This document shows positions 13,867 through 22,151 of a stretch of DNA of 64,000 bases, piece by piece. The stretch lies in the NCBI RefSeq assembly GCF_018398425.1, contig NZ_JADPMV010000001.1, positions 2,480,001-2,544,000 on the forward strand, read 5' to 3'. Each line of letters starts with the position of its first letter. Within the stretch, counting starts at the first letter, position 1. Below the pieces are notes generated by a model. That model searched no databases. It was not told the DNA's origin and worked only from the letters and a program-made list of their open reading frames with translations. Source of the stretch: Pseudomonas lalucatii. GTDB lineage: Bacteria > Pseudomonadota > Gammaproteobacteria > Pseudomonadales > Pseudomonadaceae. A program made the position numbers and the translations under genes.

Positions 13867-13890
13867 TGTGATCTCTCAGTAGGTTGTTCA
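13867..13890 (+). repeat. Left terminal inverted repeat of the IS481 element
   Basis: Starts TGTGATCTCTCAGTAGGTTG. Against the reverse complement of the right end (TGTGTAAACCCAGTACGTTA) it matches at 17 of 24 positions, with TGTG, CAGTA and TTCA shared. Confidence 0.8.
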
Positions 13891-13954
13891 TCCGGGGCAT
13901 TCCCGGAATTCTGGAAGTGCGACCAACCTAGCCTTCCAGGAGCCCCGGATGAAC
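13886..13954 (+). promoter_or_regulatory. Stem-loop that can mask the transposase start
   Basis: A perfect 13-bp inverted repeat, GTTCATCCGGGGC at 13886-13898 and GCCCCGGATGAAC at 13942-13954, encloses a second one (CTGGAAG 13911-13917, CTTCCAG 13933-13939). The outer right arm contains the transposase ATG (13949), and the inner right arm abuts its SD GGAG. Transcripts entering from puuB would fold so that the start is occluded, while shorter transcripts from inside the element would not. Confidence 0.65.
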
Positions 13955-14896
13955 CTGCATAAACATGCCCGTCTTACCCCTCGCGGTCGAGCCCTTTTGG
14001 TTCGGCGCATCCAGCACGGCTTGCGGGTCGAAGAAGCCGCCCAGGCGGCCGGTGTGAGCGTGCGAACCGCCTACAAATGGTTGCGGCGCTTTCGCGAGGA
14101 AGGCGAGGCCGGGTTGATGGATCGTTCATCACGTCCGCAACACTGCCCGCATGCGACACCCGATACCGTGGTCGAGCGTCTGATCGAACATCGGCGATGC
14201 CGCAAGACCTATCGGCAGATCGCCAGAGAGCTAGGCTTGGCCGTCAGCACTGTTGCGCGCCGCCTGCGGCGGGCCGGCTTTCATCGACTGGCTGAGCTGG
14301 AGCCGGCGCCACCGGTGGTGCGCTACGAGTACCCGACACCCGGAGATCTGCTGCATCTGGATATCAAAAAGCTGGGCCGTTTCTGGCGACCTGGCCATCG
14401 GGTCACCGGCGACCGCCAGCAGAACTCCGACGGCGCGGGCTGGGAATTCGTCCACGTGGCCATCGACGATGCCAGCCGCATCGCCTTCAGCAGCCTGCAT
14501 CCTGACGAGCGTGGTCGCAGTGCTTGCCAAGCCTTGCTCCAGGCGCTGCGCTACTACCGCAGCCTGGGCATTCGTTTCACCCGCATCATGACCGACAACG
14601 GCAGCTGCTATCGCTCTCGCACGTTTCGGCGTTTGCTCAGACGATTGGGGCTGCGCCATCTGCGCACCAAACCTTACACGCCACGCACCAACGGCAAGGC
14701 CGAGCGCTTCATCCAGACCAGTCTGCGCGAGTGGGCCTATGCCCATAGCTATGAAAGTTCGGCACAGCGAGCACAGCACCTGACGCCCTGGCTACATCAC
14801 TACAATTGGCACCGGCCACACGCCAGCCTCGGCTACCAGCCACCAATCAGTCGCGTTCCGCTTTCACTGAATAACGTACTGGGTTTACACATCTAG
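13949..14896 (+). CDS. IS481-family transposase
   Basis: 315 residues. An N-terminal helix-turn-helix (LRVEEAAQAAGVSVRTAYKW near 29) is followed by a rve-type DDE integrase core: first Asp in LLHLDIKKLG near 135, second in IMTDNGSCY near 214, and Glu in RTNGKAERFIQT near 250. The length is normal for IS481. ATG 13949 follows CAGGAGCCCCGG. The last sense codon ATC spans the element end (14891), and the TAG stop at 14894-14896 lies in the right target duplication, so the host target supplies the terminator codon. Confidence 0.93.
   Translation: MNLHKHARLTPRGRALLVRRIQHGLRVEEAAQAAGVSVRTAYKWLRRFREEGEAGLMDRSSRPQHCPHATPDTVVERLIEHRRCRKTYRQIARELGLAVSTVARRLRRAGFHRLAELEPAPPVVRYEYPTPGDLLHLDIKKLGRFWRPGHRVTGDRQQNSDGAGWEFVHVAIDDASRIAFSSLHPDERGRSACQALLQALRYYRSLGIRFTRIMTDNGSCYRSRTFRRLLRRLGLRHLRTKPYTPRTNGKAERFIQTSLREWAYAHSYESSAQRAQHLTPWLHHYNWHRPHASLGYQPPISRVPLSLNNVLGLHI
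14868..14891 (-). repeat. Right terminal inverted repeat of the IS481 element
   Basis: Read on the minus strand it begins TGTGTAAACCCAGTACGTTA and pairs with the left end. It contains the last codons of the transposase. Confidence 0.8.
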
Positions 14897-14897
14897 C
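14892..14897. repeat. Right target-site duplication of the IS481 element
   Basis: TCTAGC, the same as 13861-13866. It supplies the TAG stop codon of the transposase. Confidence 0.85.
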
Positions 14898-14915
14898 CCA
14901 CGCCCCGCGCGCGGT

Positions 14916-16073
14916 CTATTTGCCGAGCGGCAGCGGCGCGAGGGCCTCGTCGAAGCCCCCGGGGCGAAACACCAACCAGACGAAGCCGGCCGCCCCGGCC
15001 GCCATCAGCAGCGGCAGCGCGTGGCCGCTGACCCACTGGCTGGCGGCCCCGGTGAGCAGCGGCCCGAGCAGGCATCCTATGCCCCACAGCTGAGCCACGT
15101 GGGCATTGGCGCGCACCAGTTCGTCGTCGCGATAGCGCTCGCCGATCAGGATCAACGACAGGGTGAACAGCCCCCCGGCACTGGCGCCGAACAGCACCAG
15201 CACCGGCCAGATCAGCGGGCCGTGCAGCAGCGGCGGAATCGCCAGGCTGGACAGCAGCAGCACCAGGCCGCAGCCGCGGAACAGGCTGCGCCGCGACAGA
15301 TGATCGGCCAGCCAGCCGATCGGCAGTTGCAACACGGCATCACCGACCACCACCACGCTGACCATGAACAGGGCCACCTCCTGGCTGAAGCCCTGACGCA
15401 GGCCGTAGATCGGCAGCAGGGTGAGCATCATCGCCTCGAAGGCGGCGAACAGTGCCACGGCCCAGGCGATCGCCGGCAGCCTGCGGCAGAACGCCGGCAG
15501 GCCGCGCCCGGAGGCGCTGTGCGCATCGACCCGGGGAGCGCCGTCGCGCCCCAGCAGCCACAGCGCACCGCCGATCAACAGCCCGGTGCCGGTCCAGAAC
15601 CCCAGGTCCGTCGCGGTGCCCAGGGCGGTGAGCAGCAGGGGCCCGCAGAGCTGGCTCAGCGCATAGCCGGTGCCATACAGGGCCACCAGGCGTCCGCGCC
15701 ATTGCTCCACCGCCAGCTGGTTGATCCAGCTCTCGCCGAGGATGAACACCACGGTCAGGGCCACGCCGATCAGCAGGCGCAGCAGCAGCCACACCCCGTA
15801 GTCCTGCACCAGCGCCAGCAGCGCCACGGACAGCGCGCCGAGCAGCAGGCACAGCTGCATCAGCGGCGCCGTGCCCAGGCGCGAGGCCAGGCGCCCGGCC
15901 AGGGAGGCGCCGAGCAACACGCCGACCGCCGGCGTCGCCGCCATCACCCCGATGGCGAAGCTGCCATGCCCCCAGGCCTCCAGGCGCAGCGACACCAAGG
16001 GCATGGTCACCCCGAGCGCCAGGCCGATGCTGATGACGGCCGCGCAGACGGCGAAATAGGTTCCCCAGCGCAT
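14916..16073 (-). CDS. MFS transporter
   Basis: 385 residues from ATG 16073 (AGGAAAG just upstream); the open frame extends to 16190, but that part is not membrane-like. Twelve hydrophobic segments in two halves are visible, from TYFAVCAAVISIGLALGV at the N-terminus to ALPLLMAAGAAGFVWLVF at the C-terminus, with GRLASRLG as the loop 2-3 motif. An inner-membrane secondary transporter of the YcaD-like type. The substrate is unknown; the polyamine-catabolic neighbourhood suggests an amine or amino acid, but that is only inference. Downstream of kauB in the same direction. Confidence 0.82.
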   Translation of the reverse strand: MRWGTYFAVCAAVISIGLALGVTMPLVSLRLEAWGHGSFAIGVMAATPAVGVLLGASLAGRLASRLGTAPLMQLCLLLGALSVALLALVQDYGVWLLLRLLIGVALTVVFILGESWINQLAVEQWRGRLVALYGTGYALSQLCGPLLLTALGTATDLGFWTGTGLLIGGALWLLGRDGAPRVDAHSASGRGLPAFCRRLPAIAWAVALFAAFEAMMLTLLPIYGLRQGFSQEVALFMVSVVVVGDAVLQLPIGWLADHLSRRSLFRGCGLVLLLSSLAIPPLLHGPLIWPVLVLFGASAGGLFTLSLILIGERYRDDELVRANAHVAQLWGIGCLLGPLLTGAASQWVSGHALPLLMAAGAAGFVWLVFRPGGFDEALAPLPLGK

Positions 16074-16107
16074 CTTTCCTCTCCTCTCCGTGGAGGCCCG
16101 ACGTAAA

Positions 16108-16138
16108 CGGCCGGGCCCCTTTTCAGGAAGCCCGGCCG
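16108..16138 (-). terminator. Probable terminator between kauB and the MFS gene
   Basis: A 9-bp perfect stem (CGGCCGGGC and GCCCGGCCG) with a 13-nt loop, followed on the minus strand by TTTACG. The stem is strong but the U run is short, so it may be leaky. Confidence 0.55.
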
Positions 16139-16193
16139 CAGGCGTGGCTCGCCAGAGCCGACCTCGAATGCGGGCACCTGGCCCGCGCAAGCT

Positions 16194-17687
16194 TCAGAGC
16201 TTGATCCAGGTCGCCTTCAGCTCGGTGTACTTGTCGAAGGCGTGCAGCGACTTGTCGCGGCCGTTGCCGGACTGCTTGAAGCCGCCGAACGGCGCGGTCA
16301 TGTCGCCGCCATCGTACTGGTTGACCCAGACGCTGCCGGCGCGCAGCGCCTTGGCGGTCAGGTGGGCCTTGGACAGGTTGCTGGTCCACACCGCCGCGGC
16401 CAGGCCGTAGACGGTGTCGTTGGCGATGGCCACGGCCTCTTCCACCGTGTCGAAGCCGATCACCGACAGCACCGGGCCGAAGATCTCCTCCTTGGCGATG
16501 CGCATGGCGTTGTCCACGCCGTCGAAGATGGTCGGCTCGACATAGGTGCCGCCGGTCTCCTCCAGCACCCGCTTGCCGCCGGCCACCAGCTTGGCGCCGT
16601 CATCGTGACCGGCCTGGATATAGCCCAGCACGTTGTTCATCTGGGTGGTGTCGACCAGCGCGCCGACATTGGTCGCCGGGTCCAGCGGATTGCCCGGCTG
16701 CCAGGTCTTGAGGGCCTCGACCACCAGGGGCACGAAGCGCTCCTTGATCGAATTCTCCACCAGCAGGCGCGAACCGGCGGTGCACACCTCGCCCTGGTTG
16801 AAGGCGATGGCACCGGCGGCCGCCGCGGCGGCGGCCTCGAGGTCCGGGGCGTCGGCGAAGACGATGTTCGGGCTCTTGCCGCCGGCCTCCAGCCAGACCC
16901 GCTTCATGTTCGACTCGCCGGCATAGACCATCAGCTGCTTGGCGATCTTGGTCGAGCCGGTGAACACCAGGGTGTCGACATCCATGTGCAGGGCCAGGGC
17001 CTTGCCCACGGTGTGGCCGAAGCCGGGCAACACGTTGAACACCCCGGCCGGGATGCCGGCCTCGATGGCCAGCCGGGCGATACGGATGGCCGTCAGCGGC
17101 GACTTCTCGGACGGCTTGAGGATCACCGAGTTGCCGGTGGCCAGGGCCGGGCCGAGCTTCCAGCAGCTCATCAGCAGCGGGAAGTTCCACGGCACGATGG
17201 CGGCGACCACGCCGATCGGCTCGCGGGTCACCAGGCCCAACTCGTCGTGCGCGGTGGCGGCCACCTCGTCGTAGATCTTGTCGATCGCCTCGCCGCTCCA
17301 GCGGATGGCATTGGCGGCGCTGGCCACGTCGATGTGCAGCGAATCACCGATCGGCTTGCCCATGTCCAGGGTTTCCAGCAGCGCCAGCTCCTCGCCATGC
17401 TGCTCCAGCAGTTCGGCGAAACGGATCATCACCCGCTTGCGCTTGGCCGGCGCCAGGCGCGACCAGACGCCGGCGTCGAAGGTGGCGCGGGCGTCACGCA
17501 CGGCGATCTCGGCGTCGGCCGCATCGCAGCTGACCACCTGCGCCAGCAGGCGCCCGTCCACCGGGCTGATGCACTCGAAGGTGGCGCCGGACTGCGCCGC
17601 GCAGTATTCGCCGTGAATAAAGGCACGGCCTTCGATGTTCAGGGTCTTGGCGCGCTGTTCCCAGTCGGCGCGGGTCAGGCTAGTCAT
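16194..17687 (-). CDS. kauB: 4-(gamma-glutamylamino)butanal/aminoaldehyde dehydrogenase KauB
   Basis: 497 residues, the usual aldehyde dehydrogenase length. NAD-binding and catalytic features: VPWNFPLLMSCWKLGPAL near 165, FTGSTKIAKQ, the general-base Glu in WLEAGGKSPNIVF near 267 and the nucleophile Cys in NQGEVCTAGSRL near 301. It is most like PuuC/KauB, which oxidises aminoaldehydes produced by polyamine oxidases and transaminases. ATG 17687 has GAGGATG upstream. Divergent from the omega-aminotransferase gene with a shared 234-bp control region, as in PAO1 (PA5312/PA5313 by recall). Confidence 0.93.
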   Translation of the reverse strand: MTSLTRADWEQRAKTLNIEGRAFIHGEYCAAQSGATFECISPVDGRLLAQVVSCDAADAEIAVRDARATFDAGVWSRLAPAKRKRVMIRFAELLEQHGEELALLETLDMGKPIGDSLHIDVASAANAIRWSGEAIDKIYDEVAATAHDELGLVTREPIGVVAAIVPWNFPLLMSCWKLGPALATGNSVILKPSEKSPLTAIRIARLAIEAGIPAGVFNVLPGFGHTVGKALALHMDVDTLVFTGSTKIAKQLMVYAGESNMKRVWLEAGGKSPNIVFADAPDLEAAAAAAAGAIAFNQGEVCTAGSRLLVENSIKERFVPLVVEALKTWQPGNPLDPATNVGALVDTTQMNNVLGYIQAGHDDGAKLVAGGKRVLEETGGTYVEPTIFDGVDNAMRIAKEEIFGPVLSVIGFDTVEEAVAIANDTVYGLAAAVWTSNLSKAHLTAKALRAGSVWVNQYDGGDMTAPFGGFKQSGNGRDKSLHAFDKYTELKATWIKL

Positions 17688-17818
17688 GCGGGCATCCTCT
17701 ATCGGTAAAAAGTGCTGCGGCGGCGGCCGCGAGCACTGTCAATAATTCTGCAAGGCCCCTGCGGGCCGTTTTCCTGCTGGCAACACTAAACCAGAGGGCT
17801 GCACCTTTTCAATATTTT

Positions 17819-17847
17819 TGACAAAGCTCGATAAAACCCCCTTGTCA
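17819..17847. promoter_or_regulatory. Inverted repeat in the kauB-aminotransferase control region
   Basis: TGACAA and TTGTCA are separated by 17 nt. The spacer region is AT-rich, and TTGACA at 17818 also resembles a -35 element. It could be an operator or promoter for the divergent genes. Assigned by eye only. Confidence 0.3.
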
Positions 17848-17921
17848 TGTTCATTTTATTAAACATAGACTGCGCGAAATCGCTCCCTTGCACCCACTTT
17901 TTGCGCGTTTGGACGGACAGC

Positions 17922-19259
17922 ATGACACTCGATAACTCCCCTCAAGCGAACGAAATAAACAACGGCCTCGACGATTTCTGGATGCCCTTCACCGCCAACC
18001 GTCAGTTCAAGGCCCGCCCGCGCCTGTTGGAAAGCGCCGCAGGCATGTATTTCACCAGCAGCGACGGCCGCAAGGTATTGGACGGCACCGCCGGACTTTG
18101 GTGCTGCAACGCCGGCCACGGTCGTCGGGAAATCACCGAGGCGGTGAGCCGGCAGATCGCCAAGCTGGACTTCGCCCCGACCTTCCAGATGGGCCATCCG
18201 CTGCCGTTCGAACTGGCCAGCCGCCTGGCCGAGATCGCCCCGGCCGGGCTGAACAAGCTGTTCTTCACCAACTCCGGCTCGGAGTCGGTCGACACCGCAC
18301 TGAAGATCGCCCTGGCCTACCAGCGCGCCATCGGCCAGGGCACGCGCACCCGCCTGATCGGCCGCGAGCTGGGCTACCACGGGGTCGGCTTCGGCGGCAT
18401 CTCGGTCGGCGGCATGGTCAACAACCGCCGCGCCTTCCCGGTGCAGCTGCCGGGGGTCGATCACCTGCCGCACACCCTGGACATCGCGCGCAACGCCTTC
18501 AGCCGCGGCCTGCCACGGTTCGGCGTCGAGAAGGCCGACGAACTGGAGCGCCTGGTCACCCTGCACGGCGCCGAAAACATCGCCGCGGTGATAGTCGAGC
18601 CGATGTCCGGCTCGGCCGGGGTGGTGCTGCCGCCGCTGGGCTACCTGCAGCGCCTGCGCGAAATCACCAAGAAGCACGGCATCCTGCTGATCTTCGACGA
18701 GGTGATCAGCGGCTTCGGCCGCGTCGGTCAGGCCTTCGCCGCCCAGCGCTGGGGCGTCACCCCGGACATCATCACCTGCGCCAAGGGCCTGACCAACGGC
18801 GCCATCCCCATGGGCGCGGTGTTCGTCGACGAGAGTATTTACCAAGCCTTTATGCAGGGCCCCGACGGCATCGAGCTGTTCCACGGCTACACCTACTCCG
18901 GTCACCCGGTGGCCTGCGCCGCCGCCCTGGCGACCCTGGACATCTACCAGGGCGAGCGCCTGTTCGACCAGGCCATCGAGCTGGAAGGCTACTGGCAGGA
19001 CGCCCTGCATAGCCTGCAGGGCCTGCCCAACGTGATCGACGTTCGCGCCGTCGGCCTGGTCGGCGGCGTGCAGCTGGCGCCCCGCGCACAGGGCGCCGGC
19101 ATGCGTGGCTATCAGGTGTTCGAGCAGTGCTTCTACAACGACCTGATGGTACGGGTGACCGGCGATACCCTGGCCATGTCGCCACCGCTGATCGTGGAGA
19201 AGGCGCAGATCGACAGCCTGGTCGAGAAGCTCGCCGACGCGATTCGCCAGGCCCACTGA
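17922..19259 (+). CDS. Class III omega-amino acid aminotransferase (beta-alanine/putrescine:pyruvate type)
   Basis: 445 residues from ATG 17922; the open frame from 17847 is longer but has no SD, and TLDNSPQANEIN looks like the natural start. PLP-dependent fold type I, class III. The Asp-Glu pair lies in LLIFDEVISGFGRVGQAF near 254 and the PLP lysine in TCAKGLTNGAIPMG near 287; TNSGSESVDTALK near 118 binds the cofactor phosphate. The family transfers amino groups from beta-alanine, GABA or diamines to pyruvate. Divergent from kauB, hence a likely partner in polyamine or beta-alanine degradation. Confidence 0.88.
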   Translation: MTLDNSPQANEINNGLDDFWMPFTANRQFKARPRLLESAAGMYFTSSDGRKVLDGTAGLWCCNAGHGRREITEAVSRQIAKLDFAPTFQMGHPLPFELASRLAEIAPAGLNKLFFTNSGSESVDTALKIALAYQRAIGQGTRTRLIGRELGYHGVGFGGISVGGMVNNRRAFPVQLPGVDHLPHTLDIARNAFSRGLPRFGVEKADELERLVTLHGAENIAAVIVEPMSGSAGVVLPPLGYLQRLREITKKHGILLIFDEVISGFGRVGQAFAAQRWGVTPDIITCAKGLTNGAIPMGAVFVDESIYQAFMQGPDGIELFHGYTYSGHPVACAAALATLDIYQGERLFDQAIELEGYWQDALHSLQGLPNVIDVRAVGLVGGVQLAPRAQGAGMRGYQVFEQCFYNDLMVRVTGDTLAMSPPLIVEKAQIDSLVEKLADAIRQAH

Positions 19260-19281
19260 CCGACAACCACGGAGCCACACG

Positions 19282-19647
19282 ATGAACATCGAACAGATAG
19301 TCGACTTCGCCCAGGCCGGCAGCGCCGCCGAGCACTACCGCCCGGCGCCGGAGAAGGTGCTCAAGGGCGATCCCGCGCAGAGCGTGCGCAATCACTACGC
19401 CAGCCCCTGCGGCCAGTTCAACGCCGGCGTCTGGGAGGGCGCCGTGGGCCTGTGGACGGTCAGCTACAGCGAACACGAATACTGCGAGATCCTCCAGGGC
19501 GTCTCGGTACTCCGCGACGCCGCCGGCAACGCCAGGACCGTGCGCGCCGGCGACCGTTTCGTCATCCCCGCCGGCTTCGCGGGCACCTGGGAGGTGCTGG
19601 AGCCCTGCCGCAAGGTCTACGTGATCTTCGAGCCGGTGCCGGCCTGA
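19282..19647 (+). CDS. Cupin-domain protein (EutQ/DUF861-like)
   Basis: 121 residues. One small cupin barrel: GVWEGAVGLWTVSYSEHEYC then EILQG near 50-74 and GDRFVIPAGFAGTWEVLEP near 93. It resembles the DUF861 group of unknown specificity. It begins 22 bp after the aminotransferase with SD CGGAG, so the two are surely co-transcribed, and is followed by a terminator. Its role in amine catabolism is inferred only from position. Confidence 0.75.
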   Translation: MNIEQIVDFAQAGSAAEHYRPAPEKVLKGDPAQSVRNHYASPCGQFNAGVWEGAVGLWTVSYSEHEYCEILQGVSVLRDAAGNARTVRAGDRFVIPAGFAGTWEVLEPCRKVYVIFEPVPA

Positions 19648-19675
19648 CTCCGCGACTTTCCTGCGTCACCCTTTA

Positions 19676-19700
19676 GCCCGCGTCATGCGGGCATTTTTTT
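19676..19700 (+). terminator. Rho-independent terminator of the aminotransferase-cupin operon
   Basis: Stem GCCCGC/GCGGGC with loop GTCAT, followed by ATTTTTTT. Confidence 0.88.
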
Positions 19701-19718
19701 GCGCCGACGACAGAAACG

Positions 19719-19746
19719 AAAAAGCCCGCCATGGAGGCGGGCTTTT
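19719..19746 (-). terminator. Rho-independent terminator of rpmB-rpmG
   Basis: On the minus strand GCCCGCC, loop TCCAT, GGCGGGC, then TTTTTCG. It lies 18 bp past the rpmG stop. The plus-strand side also ends in TTTT, so it may work both ways. Confidence 0.88.
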
Positions 19747-19764
19747 CGACAAGGCGCGGATCAA

Positions 19765-19920
19765 TTACTTGATCTTGGCTTCCTTGTACATCACGTGCTT
19801 GCGTACGACCGGATCGAATTTCTTGATTTCGATCTTGTCGGGGGTGGTGCGCTTGTTCTTGTCGGTGGTGTAGAAGTGGCCGGTACCGGCGCTGGACACC
19901 AAACGGATCAGTTCACGCAT
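19765..19920 (-). CDS. rpmG: 50S ribosomal protein L33
   Basis: 51 residues, starting [19 protein letters not shown] and ending [11 protein letters not shown]. This is the full L33 length and sequence pattern. ATG 19920 follows AAGGAGCTAATC. It lacks the CxxC zinc motifs, so it is the zinc-independent form. It lies 10 bp downstream of rpmB, in the usual rpmB-rpmG order. Confidence 0.97.
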   Translation of the reverse strand: MRELIRLVSSAGTGHFYTTDKNKRTTPDKIEIKKFDPVVRKHVMYKEAKIK

Positions 19921-19930
19921 GATTAGCTCC

Positions 19931-20167
19931 TTAAACCTTTTCGCCGCGAGCGCGCAGCTCGGACAGCACTACGTCGATACCACGCTTGTCGATGCAGCGC
20001 ATGCCCTTGGCAGATACGCGCAGACGCACGAAGCGCTTCTCGGACTCGACCCAGAAGCGATGGTGCTGCAGGTTCGGCAGGAAACGACGACGGGTTTTGT
20101 TGTTTGCGTGGGAAATGTTGTTCCCGGTTACCGGACCCTTACCGGTAACTTGACAGACTCTCGACAT
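19931..20167 (-). CDS. rpmB: 50S ribosomal protein L28
   Basis: 78 residues. [20 protein letters not shown] and [18 protein letters not shown] are the L28 signature. It is the zinc-independent type, with one Cys only near the start. SD GAGGGCTGAGG lies upstream of ATG 20167. First gene of the rpmB-rpmG operon. Confidence 0.97.
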   Translation of the reverse strand: MSRVCQVTGKGPVTGNNISHANNKTRRRFLPNLQHHRFWVESEKRFVRLRVSAKGMRCIDKRGIDVVLSELRARGEKV

Positions 20168-20526
20168 GCCTCAGCCCTCTAAACCACATGCCCAACCCGG
20201 CATGGGTTGGCCGCTTAAACTCAATGTCATTGGCGCTCTGCGCCGCGTTTCTCGAGGGTCTTACCGGCCACACCTGAAAGCGCAACAACCGGGCCCCTAG
20301 AAAAGAGCGCTGCTTTATACCAGAAAGGCTCCAAGGCAACAAGGTCGAATGCACTTTAGCGCGCCTGGGCGATGGCCGCGGACAGCCCACGGCGCCGCCT
20401 GCGCCGGGCACGGGGCGTCTCGACCGCTCGTCGCCCTGGCGCGCTGTTCCGCCACCGCCTTATGGTCTAGGGTAGGACCTTGCCGGCTCGCGACTGCAAG
20501 CGCGCCACACCACCCAGGAGCCCGCC
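20168..20526. other. 359-bp gene-less stretch: rpmB leader and promoter, then spacer before the peptide-binding gene
   Basis: The left part is the 5' leader of rpmB. It carries a 7-bp stem (CCAACCC 20192-20198, GGGTTGG 20204-20210) and the promoter at 20314-20342. The right part, 20345-20515, shows no convincing promoter, terminator or small gene. Confidence 0.6.
20314..20342 (-). promoter_or_regulatory. Sigma-70 promoter of rpmB-rpmG
   Basis: On the minus strand TTGTTG (20342-20337), a 17-bp spacer, then TATAAA (20319-20314). A GC-rich discriminator (GCAGCGC) follows the -10, as is usual for growth-rate-regulated ribosomal genes. This leaves a leader of about 140 nt. Confidence 0.7.
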
Positions 20527-22116
20527 ATGCGCCTCGCCGCCCTCCCGTTGCTGCTCGTCCCACTGTTCAGTCCCCTGCTCGCCCAGGCCGCCACCCTGAG
20601 CGTCTGCACCGAAGCCAGTCCCGACGGCTTCGACGTGGTCCAGTACAACTCGCTGACCACCACCAACGCCTCGGCGGACGTCCTGATGAACCGCCTGGTG
20701 GAGTTCGATGCGGCCAGCGGCACCCTGCAGCCGAGCCTGGCCCAGGGCTGGGAAGTCAGCGAGGACGGCCTGAGCTACAGCTTCGAGCTGCGCCGCGGGG
20801 TGCAGTTCCACAGCACCGCCTACTTCACCCCCAGCCGCGCGCTGAACGCCGACGACGTGCTGTTCAGCTTCCAGCGCATGCTCGAACCCTCGCACCCCTG
20901 GCACAAGGTCGCGCCGAGCGGTTACCCCCATGCCCAGTCGATGCAGCTGCCCGGCCTGGTGGCACGCCTCGACAAGCTCGGCGAGCACCGCCTGCGCGTC
21001 ACCCTCAAGCGCCCCGACGCCACCTTCCTCGCCACCCTGAGCATGGGCTTCGCCTCCATCTATTCGGCCGAGTACGCCGCGCAGCTGCTCGCCGCCGGCA
21101 CCCCGGAGCGGCTCAACAGCCAACCGGTCGGCACCGGCCCCTTCGTCTTCAAGCGCTTCCAGAAGGACGCCCTGGTGCGCTACAGCGCCAACGCCCAGTA
21201 CTTCGCCGGCAAACCGGCGGTGGACGACCTGGTGTTCGCCATCACCCCCGATGCCAACGTGCGCCTGCAGAAGCTGCGCCGCGGCGAGTGCCACATCGCC
21301 CTGTCGCCCAAGCCCCAGGACGTGCGCAGCAGCGCCGGCGACGAGACGCTCACCAGCGTACAGACCGCGGCCTTCATGACCGCCTTCGTCGGCATCAACA
21401 GCCAGCACCCGCCCCTGGACCAGACGCGCGTGCGCCAGGCGATCAACTTGGCCTTCGACAAGGCCAGCTACCTGAAGGCGGTATTCGAGGACAGCGCCGA
21501 GGCGGCCAGCGGACCCTACCCGCCCAACACCTGGAGCTTCGCCGGCGAACTGCCGGGCTACCCCCACGACCCGGACAGGGCCCGCGCCCTGCTGGCCGAG
21601 GCCGGCCTGGCCGGGGGCTTCGAGACGACCATCTGGACCCGGCCGTCCGGCAGCCTGCTCAACCCCAACCCGGCCCTCGGCGCACAGCTGCTGCAGGCCG
21701 ACCTGGCCAAGGTCGGCATCCAGGCGCAGATCCGCGTGATCGAGTGGGGCGAGCTGATTCGCCGGGCCAAGGCCGGCGAGCACGACCTGCTGTTCATGGG
21801 CTGGGCCGGCGACAACGGCGACCCGGACAACTTCCTCACCCCGCAGTTCTCCTGCGCCGCGCTCGAGTCCGGACTGAACTTCGCCCGCTACTGCGACCCG
21901 CAGCTGGACCGCCTGATCAGCGGGGGCAAGACCACCAGCGAACAGGCGATACGCAGCGCGCTGTACCGGCAGGCCCAGGCGATCATCCAGCGGCAGGCGC
22001 TGTGGCTGCCCCTGGCCCACCCCACCGCCTTCGCCCTGACCCGCAAGGAGGTCGAGGGCTACCGGGTCAGCCCCTTCGGTCGCCAGGACTTCGCCCGGGT
22101 GCGCCTCGCCCCCTGA
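20527..22116 (+). CDS. ABC transporter periplasmic peptide-binding protein
   Basis: 529 residues. A signal peptide ([20 protein letters not shown], cleaved near AQAA) is followed by a family 5 solute-binding protein. Signatures: [20 protein letters not shown] near 72, [17 protein letters not shown] near 200 and [16 protein letters not shown] near 420. It is DppA-like and probably binds di- or oligopeptides for a permease encoded elsewhere, since no permease or ATPase gene is adjacent. SD CCAGGAG lies upstream of ATG 20527. A PAO1 equivalent exists at the same position (PA5317 by recall). Confidence 0.9.
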   Translation: MRLAALPLLLVPLFSPLLAQAATLSVCTEASPDGFDVVQYNSLTTTNASADVLMNRLVEFDAASGTLQPSLAQGWEVSEDGLSYSFELRRGVQFHSTAYFTPSRALNADDVLFSFQRMLEPSHPWHKVAPSGYPHAQSMQLPGLVARLDKLGEHRLRVTLKRPDATFLATLSMGFASIYSAEYAAQLLAAGTPERLNSQPVGTGPFVFKRFQKDALVRYSANAQYFAGKPAVDDLVFAITPDANVRLQKLRRGECHIALSPKPQDVRSSAGDETLTSVQTAAFMTAFVGINSQHPPLDQTRVRQAINLAFDKASYLKAVFEDSAEAASGPYPPNTWSFAGELPGYPHDPDRARALLAEAGLAGGFETTIWTRPSGSLLNPNPALGAQLLQADLAKVGIQAQIRVIEWGELIRRAKAGEHDLLFMGWAGDNGDPDNFLTPQFSCAALESGLNFARYCDPQLDRLISGGKTTSEQAIRSALYRQAQAIIQRQALWLPLAHPTAFALTRKEVEGYRVSPFGRQDFARVRLAP

Positions 22117-22151
22117 GCCCGACGCGGCGACCGCCGGCGCGCGGCCCGGGC

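Larger units (their letters stand above)
13867..14891 (+). mobile_element. Complete IS481-family insertion sequence (1025 bp)
   Basis: A single-transposase element bounded by TGTG...CACA ends, imperfect terminal inverted repeats (13867-13890 and 14868-14891, 17 of 24 bases matching) and the 6-bp duplication TCTAGC. Intact ends, duplication and transposase suggest a recent insertion. Without it the flanks read directly from the puuB stop into the spacer before the convergent MFS gene, so no neighbouring gene is broken. Base composition looks less GC-rich than the host. Confidence 0.92.

Noticed and set aside
13861..14897. IS insertion as a disruption of puuB
   Set aside because: The TAG stop is kept in the left duplication, so the protein is unchanged.
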